Numbered from the stretch's first letter, positions 23,531 through 35,033 are shown. The stretch is 64,000 bases of DNA from Lepidodermella squamata (GCA_047495785.1 JBLDXI010000034.1:682001-746000); one strand, 5' to 3'. A program made the numbers and translations. Notes: generated by a model not told the origin, from the letters alone.

Positions 23531-23668
23531 TTCGCTGATAAAACGCTTTATACGCGAGTCTATACGTTCCAATCAGAATAATATCTATATATTATCTGTA
23601 ATTTCTCGGAATCTAGACTATCAATGAATAAGAGAATAAGCAAGCTGTTTTTATTTGTCGAAAAATAA

Positions 23669-23870
23669 GCATAGCGCAGCCACTTTTTACCGTAGCAGAG
23701 AAAATCGCACAATAGAGGAATTACCTGACCAAGAGGGCACACTTTTTGGGCAGATAATTTGTTTCCAAAATAAGACTATTCGTCGAAAAATCCATTCGCG
23801 TTCCATTATTCAATTTACGGGCTCTATTGTGAGATTTTCTCCACCTCGGTAAAAAGTGGCTTCGCTATGC
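23669..23870. mobile_element. MITE-like element with about 48-bp terminal inverted repeats
   Basis: The left end (23669-23716, beginning GCATAGCGCAGCCACTTTTT) pairs with the reverse complement of 23823-23870 with only a handful of mismatches. The spacer is about 106 bp and holds no frame. Size and structure fit a non-autonomous DNA transposon. A target-site duplication is not obvious. Confidence 0.75.
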
Positions 23871-24141
23871 AGTAATTTCAGGCACCGGCCACAAGTGAGA
23901 GCGGCAAATCAAAAAATTGGACGTAATGGTGGGGTCTGGCTGGGTTCACGGATGTTTTTGCACACAGAGAAATATACAGGAAGAAATAAATAAAATATTT
24001 TAATTTATAATACATACAATACACATGTATGAACCTTCTTGGCGCCTTAGCCATAATCATAATTGCATCTCGAGATCGAAAAGTCAAACAACATCAGTTC
24101 AAACTTGTAGAATCAGATGACAGCTCGGTAGATATCAGGTA

Positions 24142-24222
24142 GAATCGTAGGCTTATTATCGGAAAATATTCAGATTCAGAATCCTGAACCCCTAAACATT
24201 GCAATTTCATTGTAGCGAACTA
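24142..24222 (+). repeat. dispersed repeat, copy 2
   Basis: Matches 21131-21210 over about 80 bases with few differences. Confidence 0.7.
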
Positions 24223-24235
24223 CTTTAAGCTTTGT

Positions 24236-24312
24236 TGTTTATGAAACGTAACGCATTTATTCGAATTCCAACGTTTCGGTTATACTCGATAACCATCTTC
24301 AGGGATTAGTAA
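24236..24312 (-). mobile_element. Penelope-type 3'-end/hammerhead-like motif
   Basis: On the minus strand CTGAAGA (24296-24302) is followed by a 6-bp hairpin (GGTTAT/ATAACC) and GAAAC (24273-24277), then an AATAAA. This CCTGAnGA-hairpin-GAAACGTnGG arrangement is known from the LTR-like ends of Penelope-like retroelements, where related sequences form minimal hammerhead ribozymes. One extra base before the stem makes catalysis doubtful. Confidence 0.5.
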
Positions 24313-24412
24313 GGAAATTAAATCGAAATTTGAAATTTAATAAGCTTTAATGGTTATTACAACAGAGGCCGTTTTTCACAAGGCTGGTTTTAGGGTATTT
24401 TCAGCAAATCGT

Positions 24413-24870
24413 ATCTTTGCGTCCTTTCCTTGGTCTTGGCTTTTAGAGGCCTCATGATGAAAGTAGTCCTATTACTCAAAACTGGTTTCTATTCTTATTG
24501 TGGAACTTAGAAATAGCGTGACAAGTACTTATATCAGCTGGGATCCAAAGCGGATTCAACTGGGATTCAACTGCGAGACGTCAATTGTTCTACCTGGTAT
24601 GATCTGGTAAAATTGAGTTTGAAAGATAATTTTTCATTTAGTGATTCTGTGTGGGCTAGGAAACCTGACGTCTTCATATGGAACGACTATAAGGGCTTCA
24701 AATTCAAAATGTATAGAAATGTTTATTAATTTTCCGCTTTTACACCATTTTTCGATCCAGAATTGTCCGCTCACATTTGGAAATTTGGCCCACAATAGTA
24801 TCAGCGAAATGGATGTAATATTCGATGACAACTATTTTTCAGTATTTTGGTATTTTATTCTTAATAAATA
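24413..24870 (+). pseudogene. decayed copy of the AChBP-like gene
   Basis: It holds recognisable pieces of the 12514-13578 gene in order. A signal-peptide piece (TCTTTGCGTCCTT...GGCCTCAT) lies near 24413-24455. An exon-3 piece (TATATCAGCTGGGATCC, about 24530) and an exon-4 piece (KPDVFIWND, about 24662) follow. An exon-5 piece (NCPLTFGNLAHN...SEMDVIFD, about 24763-24830) ends it. Exon 2 and most of exon 4 are missing and frames do not connect, so it is non-functional. Confidence 0.75.
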
Positions 24871-25371
24871 ACGTCTATTAACAATCATTGGAAAACCACG
24901 ATGATCTCGGCATGAACCATTTAGTAATTCAGTTAATCCTAATTAACTGATAGTAAGTAAAAAGGGTCATCCCTTAGCTACGCTTTTTCATTAATTATTC
25001 AAACTATTACAAGCAAAATATTCGAGGGAAAATCCTGTTTTCTTGCAAAAAATTTGAATAATTGATGAAACAAGATCAAAATGTTGCTACGGCTGTAGGT
25101 TGACTACTGCAGCAAAAACGCTGTTTTAAAAAATTCATGCATCGCACGACAGAATGTTACATGCCGGATCGTAACAACGCAGATCGATTGACCAGTCAGC
25201 GTTCGAAACTGGTTCGAAACTTTCGAGTGGTTCCGTTATGTCGATTTATAAACGAGTCGAAATATTAGAAACAGGCTTCAAGAAGTAAACTGTCACTACG
25301 ATAGCAAGAAACAGAAGCGGATTCATCACCGGATAAATATTCAATCACAATGTTTCAGTTTCAATCCGCAA

Positions 25372-28300
25372 TCAGAAGATGAGAAATTCAGAGAATGTTA
25401 CCGGCATCGCGCCATTTTTTTCAATCCTGACATAGCGGCCCATCATTGGCGGCGTGCAATACATAGGCATCGATTGGCTAGTCGTCAAAGTCGGAAAAAC
25501 ATTAGCTCGAAAAAAGTCGCAAATCGCATTAGCAGAGCCATTCACCAAATCGCCAACACGAGCTACAATCTCATAGCTGTAGGCCACAGAATAATTTATT
25601 CCATTACCCGAAGCTACCGCAACAACTTTTGACACTAGAAGCGACTGGCCGAGATCGATTTGAAACCAGGAATTCGCCGCATTTCCGCTATTCACTGGAG
25701 GTGCGAAGGACCCATCGACAGCCTGAGCATTTTGCGCTGCTGAAGAGCTGGACGAGGTGACCTGCTTCAAAAACGCAAGATTAGCTCCGGGTTCATAGCT
25801 TGCTTCGACTTTGCACAGATACATAACAGTGTCGCGCTGATCTATGCTGACGGTGATGTATCGTGCTGAAACCGGCGGGTAACACGGCACAGAAATTTTC
25901 GCATCATACAGCATATTCCGATAGAAATTACTGTCCTGGTCATTATTGCAACCCTGTAGCGAGTCGACTACACTCCCTGTGGGAAGTGTAGCCGATACAC
26001 CGATTTTAAACCCGTACATCGTGTAGGGAACCTCAAGGTAGTTGCATCCTTTGAAGCTGAACCGTCCAATCGGCTGCAGGGTAAATTTATCGACGTACAA
26101 CCGAACAGCAGCTGCTACTAAACCCGGCTTAAGATAGTTGACAAAAGGTTCAGAATTCGGTCCGCTTGAAGGTCCATCGAATATTCGAATCCGCGAGCCT
26201 TTGTTGAAAGAGTTATAAGCTACCCATTTGCTGGAGCCGGTTAACCTCGATGTGAGGTGGTACTTTTCAATCCACGCGGCCAAAGTCGCGCTTGACTGAA
26301 CTGCGACGATATTCAAGATTTTCAGCTGGGTGAATGCGATTTGAAAATAAGGCTGGCGGTCAGTTGCTAACGGGATCCAATCTGCATTGCCGATATCGGA
26401 ATTGTTCAAACCATTCGGATTAGTTGCACTTGATGCGGATTCAACCGCGTCACTGTCGAAGAGTTCAATGTTGCAAAATTGATCTGGGAAGACATTTTGA
26501 AGACTCTATACTTGTCTAGGAAGGTATTTATTAAAACCTACGCGCACAGCCTCTAACGCGCCACTTGAGGCAGATGTGGCCACTCCAAGTCTCAGGATGG
26601 AATCTTATAAATCTAGCATCAATTTGAGGCCTTATGAAGTTCCATTGAGTTGAAGTTGAATCCGAATTTCCGGAGAAAATCTTCGTTTAAAATAATGATT
26701 CACGAATAACACGAATTTATTGTAACAAACTTTAGTAGACGATAGGCCTCTAGCACGGTCGTGGAAAAATTTGAACGTAACGCCATTGTTGCTATATGAA
26801 AGCCGGAAAGATTGAACAAAGCAGTTATTAGTTGCGTCCCCAGCTGTTGCGATTGAATGAACAATTTTCTGCTCGCCGAAATCAAGAGTTAGGAATTCGG
26901 ACGAATTCGCGTTAGCTGGCGTCCAACTGCAGCCAAGCGAGCCGCGTATGTCGTTCGCATCTGAGCAAACGCCGTACGGCGGCGAGGCTGATGAGTAGTT
27001 GGAGCTGTAAGTCCACCTAGAAATAATAGATAGATCTGCTTCGCAAACGTGGCCCTCAACTGTTAGAATCGGATATAATTGTTTCTGAGAGTTGTATAAC
27101 ACGGAGATCTTACGCATGTTTGGCGGGGGAATTTGATTGGCGAGCTCCATAGCTATCAATGAATCGGCAGCAGATTGGTAAATGACGAGCCAAGTCATCA
27201 TGCCGTTGAAATATTCAGCAGCCAAACCATTCTTAGAATTAAACGTAAAATACAGAAAAATATTTTGAATTCAACATTTCAATGATTGAAGTATTTTTTG
27301 GATTTTAAAATGTTAAACTGGATTTTTCTAAGAAATTAATTTTTATATCAATTTCAAACAATTCCGCTTTTTAGGTAAACGATGATCAATGCTTAGGGTT
27401 AGGGGTCAAGGTTAGGTCAGTGCGCGAAGTAGGATCCTCGAACTAAGGGGTATTTTCGGGCCTTCATTTTAGAACCTAAGGGTCCCTCCTGTGGTATTGT
27501 TGGTTTTACCAACTTAGCTTTGCGAACTGGATACCCCATTTCCCCCTGTACTTCGAGCCCTAGGTTAGGTGTCAAGGTATTGGCTTTAGGGCTTGGTTTT
27601 GGTTAGATTTAGGATGAATTTCGGTTTCCAAACAAATTGTGAATTTTGGGCGCTTTACGGTCATTTACAGTAAACAGATAGAAAAGGAGGTAAAAGTGCA
27701 GAATTTGGCATGTTTCCTCTATGAAAGAAACCTAATAGAAACTCACTCTTCCTATGATGAGGTTGCTGGAATCATCGGGAATGCAATCGGAAAATGTTTT
27801 GCTTGCAACAGCTACTCCGTCTCTGTAGCCAGTCATTACATGAGCACCCGGCGTGAAATCGACCGCGACCAGGTGGTGCTGCCAGCGGTCAAGCGTGACG
27901 CCGCCTTGTACCCGAGCGGTCTGCACGCCGCCGCATTTAAGTTCATAGTTAACCGCCGAGCCATTGTGAATCTGCAGCGAGAGTGTCGGGTTGAAGCTCG
28001 AGTCCGCGTGTGTTATCAACGGCGTACGGCCAGCTGTGATATTTGAAATCAAATAGGCGTGAACAGCCATGGTGTAAGACGACAAAGGAGCCGTTCGGTC
28101 GCCGCCTGGTTTGATGCCCGGGTTATAGCTTAATGCCGTCAGGAAATTCATGGTTGACGGAATGAAACGGTAGACACTCGAATCGCCAGTTGACCAAGGA
28201 AAAGTCGGTCCGCGAGCTGCAGTTCCGTTCTGGAAAAAGTAGTTGGCGTTGTTACCGAGAGTAGAAATGCCGTTGTTGAAGTCAAAAGGTGTTATCACCC

Positions 28301-31300
28301 TCGCGCCCATTTCGTACGTCGAAGTTATCGGACATCGTTTGAACGATTGGACGAATTTTTGAGACAAGCCCTCTCGATGTGATACAAGGCACGCGTAGCT
28401 GGCAGGAACTGTGCCAGGTCCGCCCATTCTGAAGTAGACTTTATTTGTTGCTAAGCCTACGCCGGAGCATACACCGACTAGCGTGCTCGCAACGAACTCG
28501 CCCTCATGCACCAGGTACAGCATCACGTTGTATATGTAGACATATCCGATGTAGTTCCACTGATCGGTTTGCATCTTTGCTCTCGATGTTACGTTCAGAT
28601 ACACCGGGGTTGAACCGGCGCACATGAGCGTCAGCCTCAGATGACCGGACGGAATTATGCTGAATCCAACGGTGAAATTGCTCGATGACAAGGTATCCGT
28701 CCAGCCGAACAGCCAACCGCTGCCGCTGCTAGGTTTCACGTGGATTAGCAGGCTGGAAGCGGTTGTATACGACAACTTGACAGAGGTGCTGGTGGCGTAC
28801 AGATAATCGGCTGTGGTGGGCAGTCTCCATGCTCTAATAACGATACGTATGTCAAACAGCCATTTATTGCCCCTCAACCCTCAACATTGCGGAGAAGCTT
28901 ATGCCAGAGACGTTAAAGATTATTTGAAACAGAATATTCTTTACAAGAACCAATTTTTCCGGTGAGCGGCACCAAACTCAAAAGGGAATTGGGGATATAG
29001 GATGAAGTGAAATCATTACAAAATTATTGAATTCCGTACCAAATTATTCAAATCATTTCCAAACCCCAAATTTTAAGACCTAGCCTCCAACCTTAACCTA
29101 ACCCTAACCTAACCCTAACCCCAACCCCCAACCACTAACCAGTTAAATGACGAAAATAGTGGTTGGTTTAGGTATTGAATTAAATGAAATTTGGTAACGG
29201 TGCAAGATTTTCCAAACTAAAAATATGCACCTAGTCACTTTTCGAATAATTGTAGGAATTTGAAGCAAAGCATGATTGCAGAGTTTTATTGGTCAGCCAT
29301 GGCACTTTTTAAGTTCCGAAAAGTGATTATAAGACCATTAAAAATTCCGAAATGTGGTTTCGCTAATGTAAAAGATCCGAAAGTTTTTATGTTCTAGACC
29401 GGATTTGCCAAACCGGACTGATTTTGGACATATTCGATGTAGGCATGCCCATTTATAAAGGATTTGCACCTGTCCTACATGAGACACCTCGCCAAATTGA
29501 ACTTTCTCAATCGGCAATGGCCAATCAACCTGGATCCAGGCTCTAAGTAGTTAGCAATATTTATGAATTGAATGATGACTTGAAAGCTCATTAAATAAGT
29601 AAAATCCCAAAGTTTACGCTATATTTTCCTAATATTTCGTATATAACGCTAGCTTTTATGTGATATTAACTTTACATAACAACAGTACGGCCCTATGTAG
29701 TGTTGATTTTCATCCTGAGTTTTGAAAGCACTAGGGAAGCTCTAGAGTTTTTTGACAACTTTCATTGTATGAGGTTTGATTTATGGCTCAAAGATTAAGG
29801 CTCTCGCCAACGTTGTTAGGCCGCTCTCACACAATGTATTCCGGTATTAGCTTAGTTTCTTTACGAGATTAAATCAAATACTTACGTTATACTATTCTAG
29901 CCCTCTTTACAAGGCCTAACTTGCATGAATTAGAAGTTTTTAAATCAATATTACGCGCTGTTGTAGCTGAGAAATTTATCGCATATTGGGCTTCCCGCTG
30001 TCGAAAAATTGCTGCCGTTAGGAGTAATCAAATCGCCAAGGGAGCAGGCCAGTGGATACATGACGTATGGAGGTGGAGCTGAAACATGAAATAAGTAGTT
30101 CATCATCATGTCCAACAAAGGCTTCAAGCTCACGGGTCCAAGAAGACTGAGCTATTTGTTCGATGTCGTCGTTATCGAGCGCGCGTTTGTAGATTTGAAT
30201 ATTTGCCAGCTTGCCAAACCACGACGATGAGCTGCCAATGACGAGGTATGAGTTGACTTTGATGGAGGTCGCATTATAGTTGCAAGGCAGCCAGATGATG
30301 CCGCGCTCCACGCGGTCGACGTAAACGCGAGATATACTCGACCGGCAGTTCCACGTCACTGCAACGTGAATCCATTGATTCTTGCCGATTTTCAGGCTAT
30401 TCCCCATAGCTGTTGAATAAGGGTATTTTCCTGGGGAGGAACAAGCAAAAGCTCCCTGAACCTCGAAGTTTCCGATATCGTCGACCACAATTTGTAAACA
30501 TGGATCCCAGCTGAAAAAGAATGATTAAAAGGTTTAACGCAGAGGGGGTTCTTACTTTAATTGGAATGAACTGATAAGATTAATACTGCCATTGGTATGC
30601 CAGATCCAAGCCGCATACGTCCAGCCGTCGTTCTTGTCTATCGCTAGGTTATCCATAGGCAGTAGCAGCTTGCCGGAGCCTGACCACTCGAGAGCGGAAA
30701 GAGCCCTATCACCGACACCATTGCTGAATTTCAGCGTGCTCCCATAAACCCCGTGGTTTCCATTGCCACTCAAATCATCAGCTCTGTGAAAACGGGTTAG
30801 AGGCCAATAACCGTCTGGAACCAGCGTGAATTGAGGATCCAGCTGAGCAGTGGTCAACTCGACCGACGTAATAGTCCTCATCTGGCCGAGGTCAATCGTC
30901 ACGAAAGGACGAGCAAAGGTCCCGCCCTTATTCAATTTGGTGCAGTTCATGTAACTTTTTTCCCTAATAACGCGGCTGGAAGTTAGGACTGACGCATTGA
31001 GGAAGCCAAGCAGCTGATCCGTCTCAGCTGCGTTGGCTATAGCAACATTGCTTTTGAAGGCAAGATTCGCCGTATACCTAGGCACAGTCTTACAGCCAAG
31101 CAGCTCTACTTTGTAGCAACGAGTTGACCCAGCTGAGGCAATCGGCTCAATCAAGAAAAATTGACCGATGATTGGCTTAGGAAATACGACTGTCGCGATC
31201 TGAGTGCTGTCTATGTTGCCTTTCAGATCACTACGGCCGTTGTTGCCCACAACATCAGTCCAGCTATCACTCGCCCTAGCTTTATACCTAAGACCGAAAA

Positions 31301-32384
31301 ACGTGACCCATGAATTCAGCTGGTCACAACCTTGAAGTTGTATGGCTGTTACAATGGTTTGTTTCCTCAAATCTATTTGAAGCGGCTGCGTGTTTGCCTG
31401 AAGAGCCATTCCCCAATTCAATCGTGAGTAGTAAGGACCAGCTACGACTGTTGAAAGCTGTGAATCGTCTATCTCCAAGCTTTCCATGCCTAGCGGTTCG
31501 AAGCATTGGGCTGGGCTTCCCTTCACTGCATATTTTCCGAAGGTGTAATAATTCGCCGTTCTGTTTTCAAAAGCACTGGACATTTTGACGTGCCTCGTCA
31601 AAGTTGGTCGAAATGGAGTGAAAGTTGTCAACGTCAAGACGACAGGGTCAGCATACTGTGGTTCGCCATGGCCGTTATTAATTGGGTAGAAATCTATCCC
31701 GTCAAAGCTATACTCAAGCTTGACCCTCACGAAACAGCTTGCGCAGTAGATTTGAAATTGGGTCATCCAAACAAAACGTTCAAGGTCGATTCGGAGCCAT
31801 GACCCGACGAGCGAATTCGTGTAGAAAGAAAAGTAGGCTGGATGCTGCGCGTAAAGTCGACCCAGCTGACTGTATTCCGTACCGTAGACAGAGCTTTGGG
31901 AATAAGCCAAGTCGGTGACGTAGGTGTTATCGAAATCTACAATTTCGTCACTGGCAACGCTCGGCAACAAACTAGGCGCTGTCCAGGCTGATTTGAGAAT
32001 GGCATCCCAAATCCAAGTGACGCCACACGTTGTCGCAGAGCATTGCCGTGATTTTTTCAGAATATTTTGCGTTGCGATTGAAAACGCGTAGGCAATCGAA
32101 TCCGCTGATGATGTGGCGATTTGTGACCCGGCTAAATCGAAACTCCACAACAAGCAACTTCCGTTGTTTGAAGTGAACTGGCCAGATTTGCATATATCAT
32201 TTGTGTTGCATGCGGTCATGCAATGTGTAGCGCCCCTGATTGTACTCAAATTGCCAACAAGGTGACTTGATAGGTTGTAGTTGGCCGTTATTGGTACAAT
32301 AGCCATGCCTGGGTAGATGTTGTAATGGTACCCACCCGCATGAGCCAATCGAAATAAAACGAAGCAGATACCCAATTGCTTCAT
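25372..32384 (-). CDS. large secreted PAN/discoidin (F5/8C)/laminin-G protein, spliced
   Basis: This is probably one gene of about 1,700 residues. Exon 1 (32384-30556) has a signal peptide, a PAN/apple-like segment (CMTACNTNDICKSG...CLLW), a discoidin-like domain, a classic F5/8C domain (PLGMESLEIDDSQLS), a third F5/8C-like domain, and the start of a laminin-G domain (DGYWPLTRFHRADDLSGNGN). Exon 2 (30510 to about 30132) completes it. Exon 3 (about 30078-29953) joins in phase across a 1.1-kb intron to an exon from about 28849 with two more laminin-G domains. The second of these is completed across a 510-nt intron (IIGR then YFNGMMTWLVIYQ). F5/8C domains follow to the stop at 25372. There is no transmembrane segment, so it is probably secreted and binds matrix or glycan. 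The join at 29952/28849 is the weakest; two adjacent genes are the alternative. Confidence 0.75.
27391..27420 (+). repeat. degenerate TTAGGG-like tract in an intron
   Basis: CTTAGGGTTAGGGGTCAAGG and following GTTAGGT resemble TTAGGG telomere units, with further GGTTAG-type motifs to about 27605. It lies within the 510-nt intron of the discoidin/laminin-G gene. Confidence 0.55.
28850..29952 (-). other. large intron of the discoidin/laminin-G gene
   Basis: These 1.1 kb hold no coding frame with a domain. They include a CCCTAA-type tract (29083-29140) and a small inverted pair around 29236-29330. The flanking exons have compatible phase (GC|A), which supports an intron rather than a gene boundary. 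Confidence 0.55.
29083..29140 (-). repeat. degenerate TTAGGG-like tract, inverted relative to 27391
   Basis: The plus strand reads CCTAACCCTAACCTAACCC and similar units, ending in CCCCAACCCCC. It has the opposite orientation to the tract at 27391. Confidence 0.65.
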
Positions 32385-34289
32385 TTTATCAAGAGTTACA
32401 GTTTCATATAATTTACGTGATCAAAATTGGATTTGCTTAGTTATAGACAGGAATCATTGATTTCTGGTTTGCACCCTGGTGTAACTATAACCACTTCAAT
32501 CGATTCAGAGGATTAAACTATTTCTTTCCTGAAACACCCGTCCTGCCTATTAATCTGGGTTCAATACCGCTTCGTTGTGCACGATTTTGGCGTGAGGAAT
32601 AGAGCCGGCTTTCATTGATCATCACAGCTAGCCAAAAACGAGATATAGCACGGAAGCTTCGCAAATTATTACGGCTGAAATCGTACCAATCAGAACATGT
32701 TTGTTACGCATGTCTTTTTTACGCAGCGATGCTAGAAGCATCTGCATGGCTCGGCTAGTCTGAAATCTCACACCTTTTAACGCCAAAGTTCTTGGGCGCC
32801 GTTAATCGATGAAATCGTTGATTTATTCATCAAATTTGCTGTAATAATTTTTTCCTGCCTTAATTACCTTTTAATCAATGATTTTTGCTTTTATCCACCC
32901 TACACAAATCGTCTAACAAAACAGTTCAATCCTACGCCGCAAGAAATATTTTAGGGACCCTTCCCTATTCCCTTGGAAAGAAATGCGCGTTATCCTATAT
33001 ACCGTAATCCGGTACAACTTTGAACACCTTACGTTCATGCAAACTTGAATGTGCAGTGTAAACTCAACAGATGCGATTTTGGTCGGGTGTTCAACTTAGT
33101 TCAACTGGTGCAGCACTCCGTAACATCCAGATATTTTGCATTCTCAGAAATTCGCTAGCGTAATGATTCGGCAAGGGGTACCCCAAAAGTAGAACTTTGA
33201 ACACAAAGATTTCGTGAAATAAAAAAGCCGCCTTTTTGCGCGAGCAGAGAATTCTGTGCAAATTTTACTATTTGCAATTTTCACCTCACTGCTTTGCTCT
33301 TTGCTTCATAGAGAACGTAGTGCGTGAAAATTGAAAATGTTACACTTAATTACACTTAAGGAGAAAAATTAATAATTATCAACACTTTTATGGTGGATTT
33401 TTGTACTCGATATTTGAAATTCGAACTTTATTCGCCATTGCCATTACGAGATAGGAAGTATCCTCTCTGATCACTACGCTATCTATGCTCGACAGTAAAT
33501 GCGAAAAATCTGGACAAAACTTGAAACATTCTCCTAAAAGTCAAAATGATGATTTTTTATCGTGTTCAAAGTTGTACTGGCTACCCTTGCAACTTTGAGC
33601 GCATGCCACGTGGAAACCACGTGGATGGGCGTGCCTTTTTGGCTACTTCTTCGAAAAAGTATAAGCTTCAATTCGCCAAGTTAGACCGCGCGGATATCTG
33701 CTACGGTTATCGCAGGGCAGCACTTCAAAGTAGACCAAAAACGCTGTTCTTTCGAGAATTTTCAAGGGAGAGACTGTGGGGGCTGTGTTGACTTGGAACT
33801 TGGCAAATGTTAGATCACAACGATATCTCCATTCAGTAAAAGTTGCAAGGGCTCAAAGTTTTACCGGATTACGGTATGTGTAAATGTACTTTGTGGGAAA
33901 ATGCAGTATATTCCTTTACTAAGGCAGCCTTGTTCCGGTCGCAAGGCAATTTCGAATATTAATAATGTCAAGCCGAATAAGTAAATTGATCCACATTTTC
34001 TCATGCCGTTTACTAAATGGTCTCACTGTTATCTGAACTGAATAAAACCGTGTCCGATTCAAACCAAATCAGGAAATGAGGTATCTGATTATGCATTTCA
34101 CATTTGCTTTGCTTTCTTCATTGGAATGATGGAAATGGTTGAGTATGAGTTGGGCAATCGATACTCAGATGTTAACAAAAAATCGTTTACTTCACTCAGT
34201 CTTTTCCGAACTTGCACTATTGATCAAATGCGAACGTGAAAGCGGCATAAAATATATTTACGGCTAAATTAAATTTCAAGCTATTTAAG
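32385..34289. other. intergenic region with an inverted-repeat element
   Basis: This 1.9-kb stretch is AT-rich. Apart from the 33000-33876 element no gene or RNA is recognised. The 81-codon frame at 33546-33791 lies inside the element and shows no domain. Confidence 0.6.
33000..33876. mobile_element. 877-bp element with 26-bp terminal inverted repeats and TA flanks
   Basis: The left end TACCGTAATCCGGTAC (33000 on) and the reverse complement of 33851-33876 agree over about 26 bases with about two differences. TA stands at both outer edges, as in Tc1/mariner-type insertions. Motifs like the terminal ACTTTGAAC recur inside (around 33195 and 33565). No transposase is seen, so it is non-autonomous. 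Confidence 0.65.
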
Positions 34290-35033
34290 TTACAAGAGGC
34301 GAGCAGCCATAGCGATGGCAACAACGACGATCGACGCTGAAAGACCGCTAGCTCCAGCTGGGGTTGTTGGCGCTTCAGTGGGCTTCATGGTCGTGGGAGC
34401 CATAGTTGGCGCTTCCGTGGGCTTCATAGTAGTGGGGGCCATTGTTGGTGCCTCGGTGGGCTTCATCGTGGTAGGAGCCTCAGTTGGGGCCTCAGTGGGC
34501 TTCATGGTGGTGGGCGCCTCAGTTGGAGCCTCGGTTGGCTTCATAGTGGTGGGAGCTTCCGTTGGCTTCATGGTCGTGGGTGCTTCAGTTGGGGCCTCAG
34601 TGGGCTTCATAGTGGTGGGAGCCTCGGTGGGTGCCTCAGTGGGCTTCATGGTAGTCGGAGCCTCAGTGGGTGCTTCGGTGGGCTTCATGGTGGTTGGAGC
34701 CTCAGTTGGGGCCTCAGTTGGCTTCATTGTAGTCGGAGCTTCAGTCGGAGCCTCAGTCGGTTTCATGGTAGTTGGCGCCTCGGTGGGTGCTTCGGTGGGC
34801 ATCATGGTAGTCGGAGCCTCAGTCGGAGCTTCAGTTGTCGGGTCGGCATCCACATTTCGAACAAATCGCTTGTTTACCAGCGCCGAAGCAACCTGCGCCG
34901 CAAGGATTTCTTGCGCGCTCCTGAATTTGGCAGCCTGAATCACCACATCATTCGCGGCTTTCAGCAGAGGCTGAACGTTGGCCGATACAGCTACAGCCAG
35001 GCAAAGAGCGATCACAGCAGTAAAAGCGTTCAT
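34290..35033 (-). CDS. small GPI-anchor-type mucin with TEAPTTMKP repeats
   Basis: This is a single-exon, 247-residue protein. It has a signal peptide (MNAFTAVIALCLAVAVSA), then a short Ala-rich helix ending in a dibasic KRFVR site. About 13 tandem copies of a 9-13-residue unit (TEAPTEAPTTMKP and variants) follow. The C terminus is a small-residue/hydrophobic tail (GASGLSASIVVVAIAMAARLL) of the kind replaced by a GPI anchor. The repeats are rich in Thr and Pro and are expected to carry O-glycans. It is probably a cell-surface or shed coat protein. It is unrelated in sequence to the EGF/SEA mucins nearby. Confidence 0.75.
   Translation of the reverse strand: MNAFTAVIALCLAVAVSANVQPLLKAANDVVIQAAKFRSAQEILAAQVASALVNKRFVRNVDADPTTEAPTEAPTTMMPTEAPTEAPTTMKPTEAPTEAPTTMKPTEAPTEAPTTMKPTEAPTEAPTTMKPTEAPTEAPTTMKPTEAPTEAPTTMKPTEAPTTMKPTEAPTEAPTTMKPTEAPTEAPTTMKPTEAPTMAPTTMKPTEAPTMAPTTMKPTEAPTTPAGASGLSASIVVVAIAMAARLL

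Larger units (their letters stand above)
23531..25371. other. gene-poor region with mobile-element debris
   Basis: It contains an inverted-repeat element (23669-23870), the second dispersed repeat copy (24142-24222), a Penelope-type 3' motif (24236-24312) and a decayed AChBP-like gene (24413-24870). No intact gene is seen. Confidence 0.65.

Noticed and set aside
25372-32384. Two separate genes split at about 29 kb
   Set aside because: The exon phases on both sides of the 1.1-kb gap agree and no start codon with signal peptide precedes the second part. Kept as one gene with reduced confidence.
34315-34938. 207-codon plus-strand frame of Val/Gly/Ala repeats
   Set aside because: Antisense shadow of the GPI-type mucin, whose strand has signal peptide and anchor tail.
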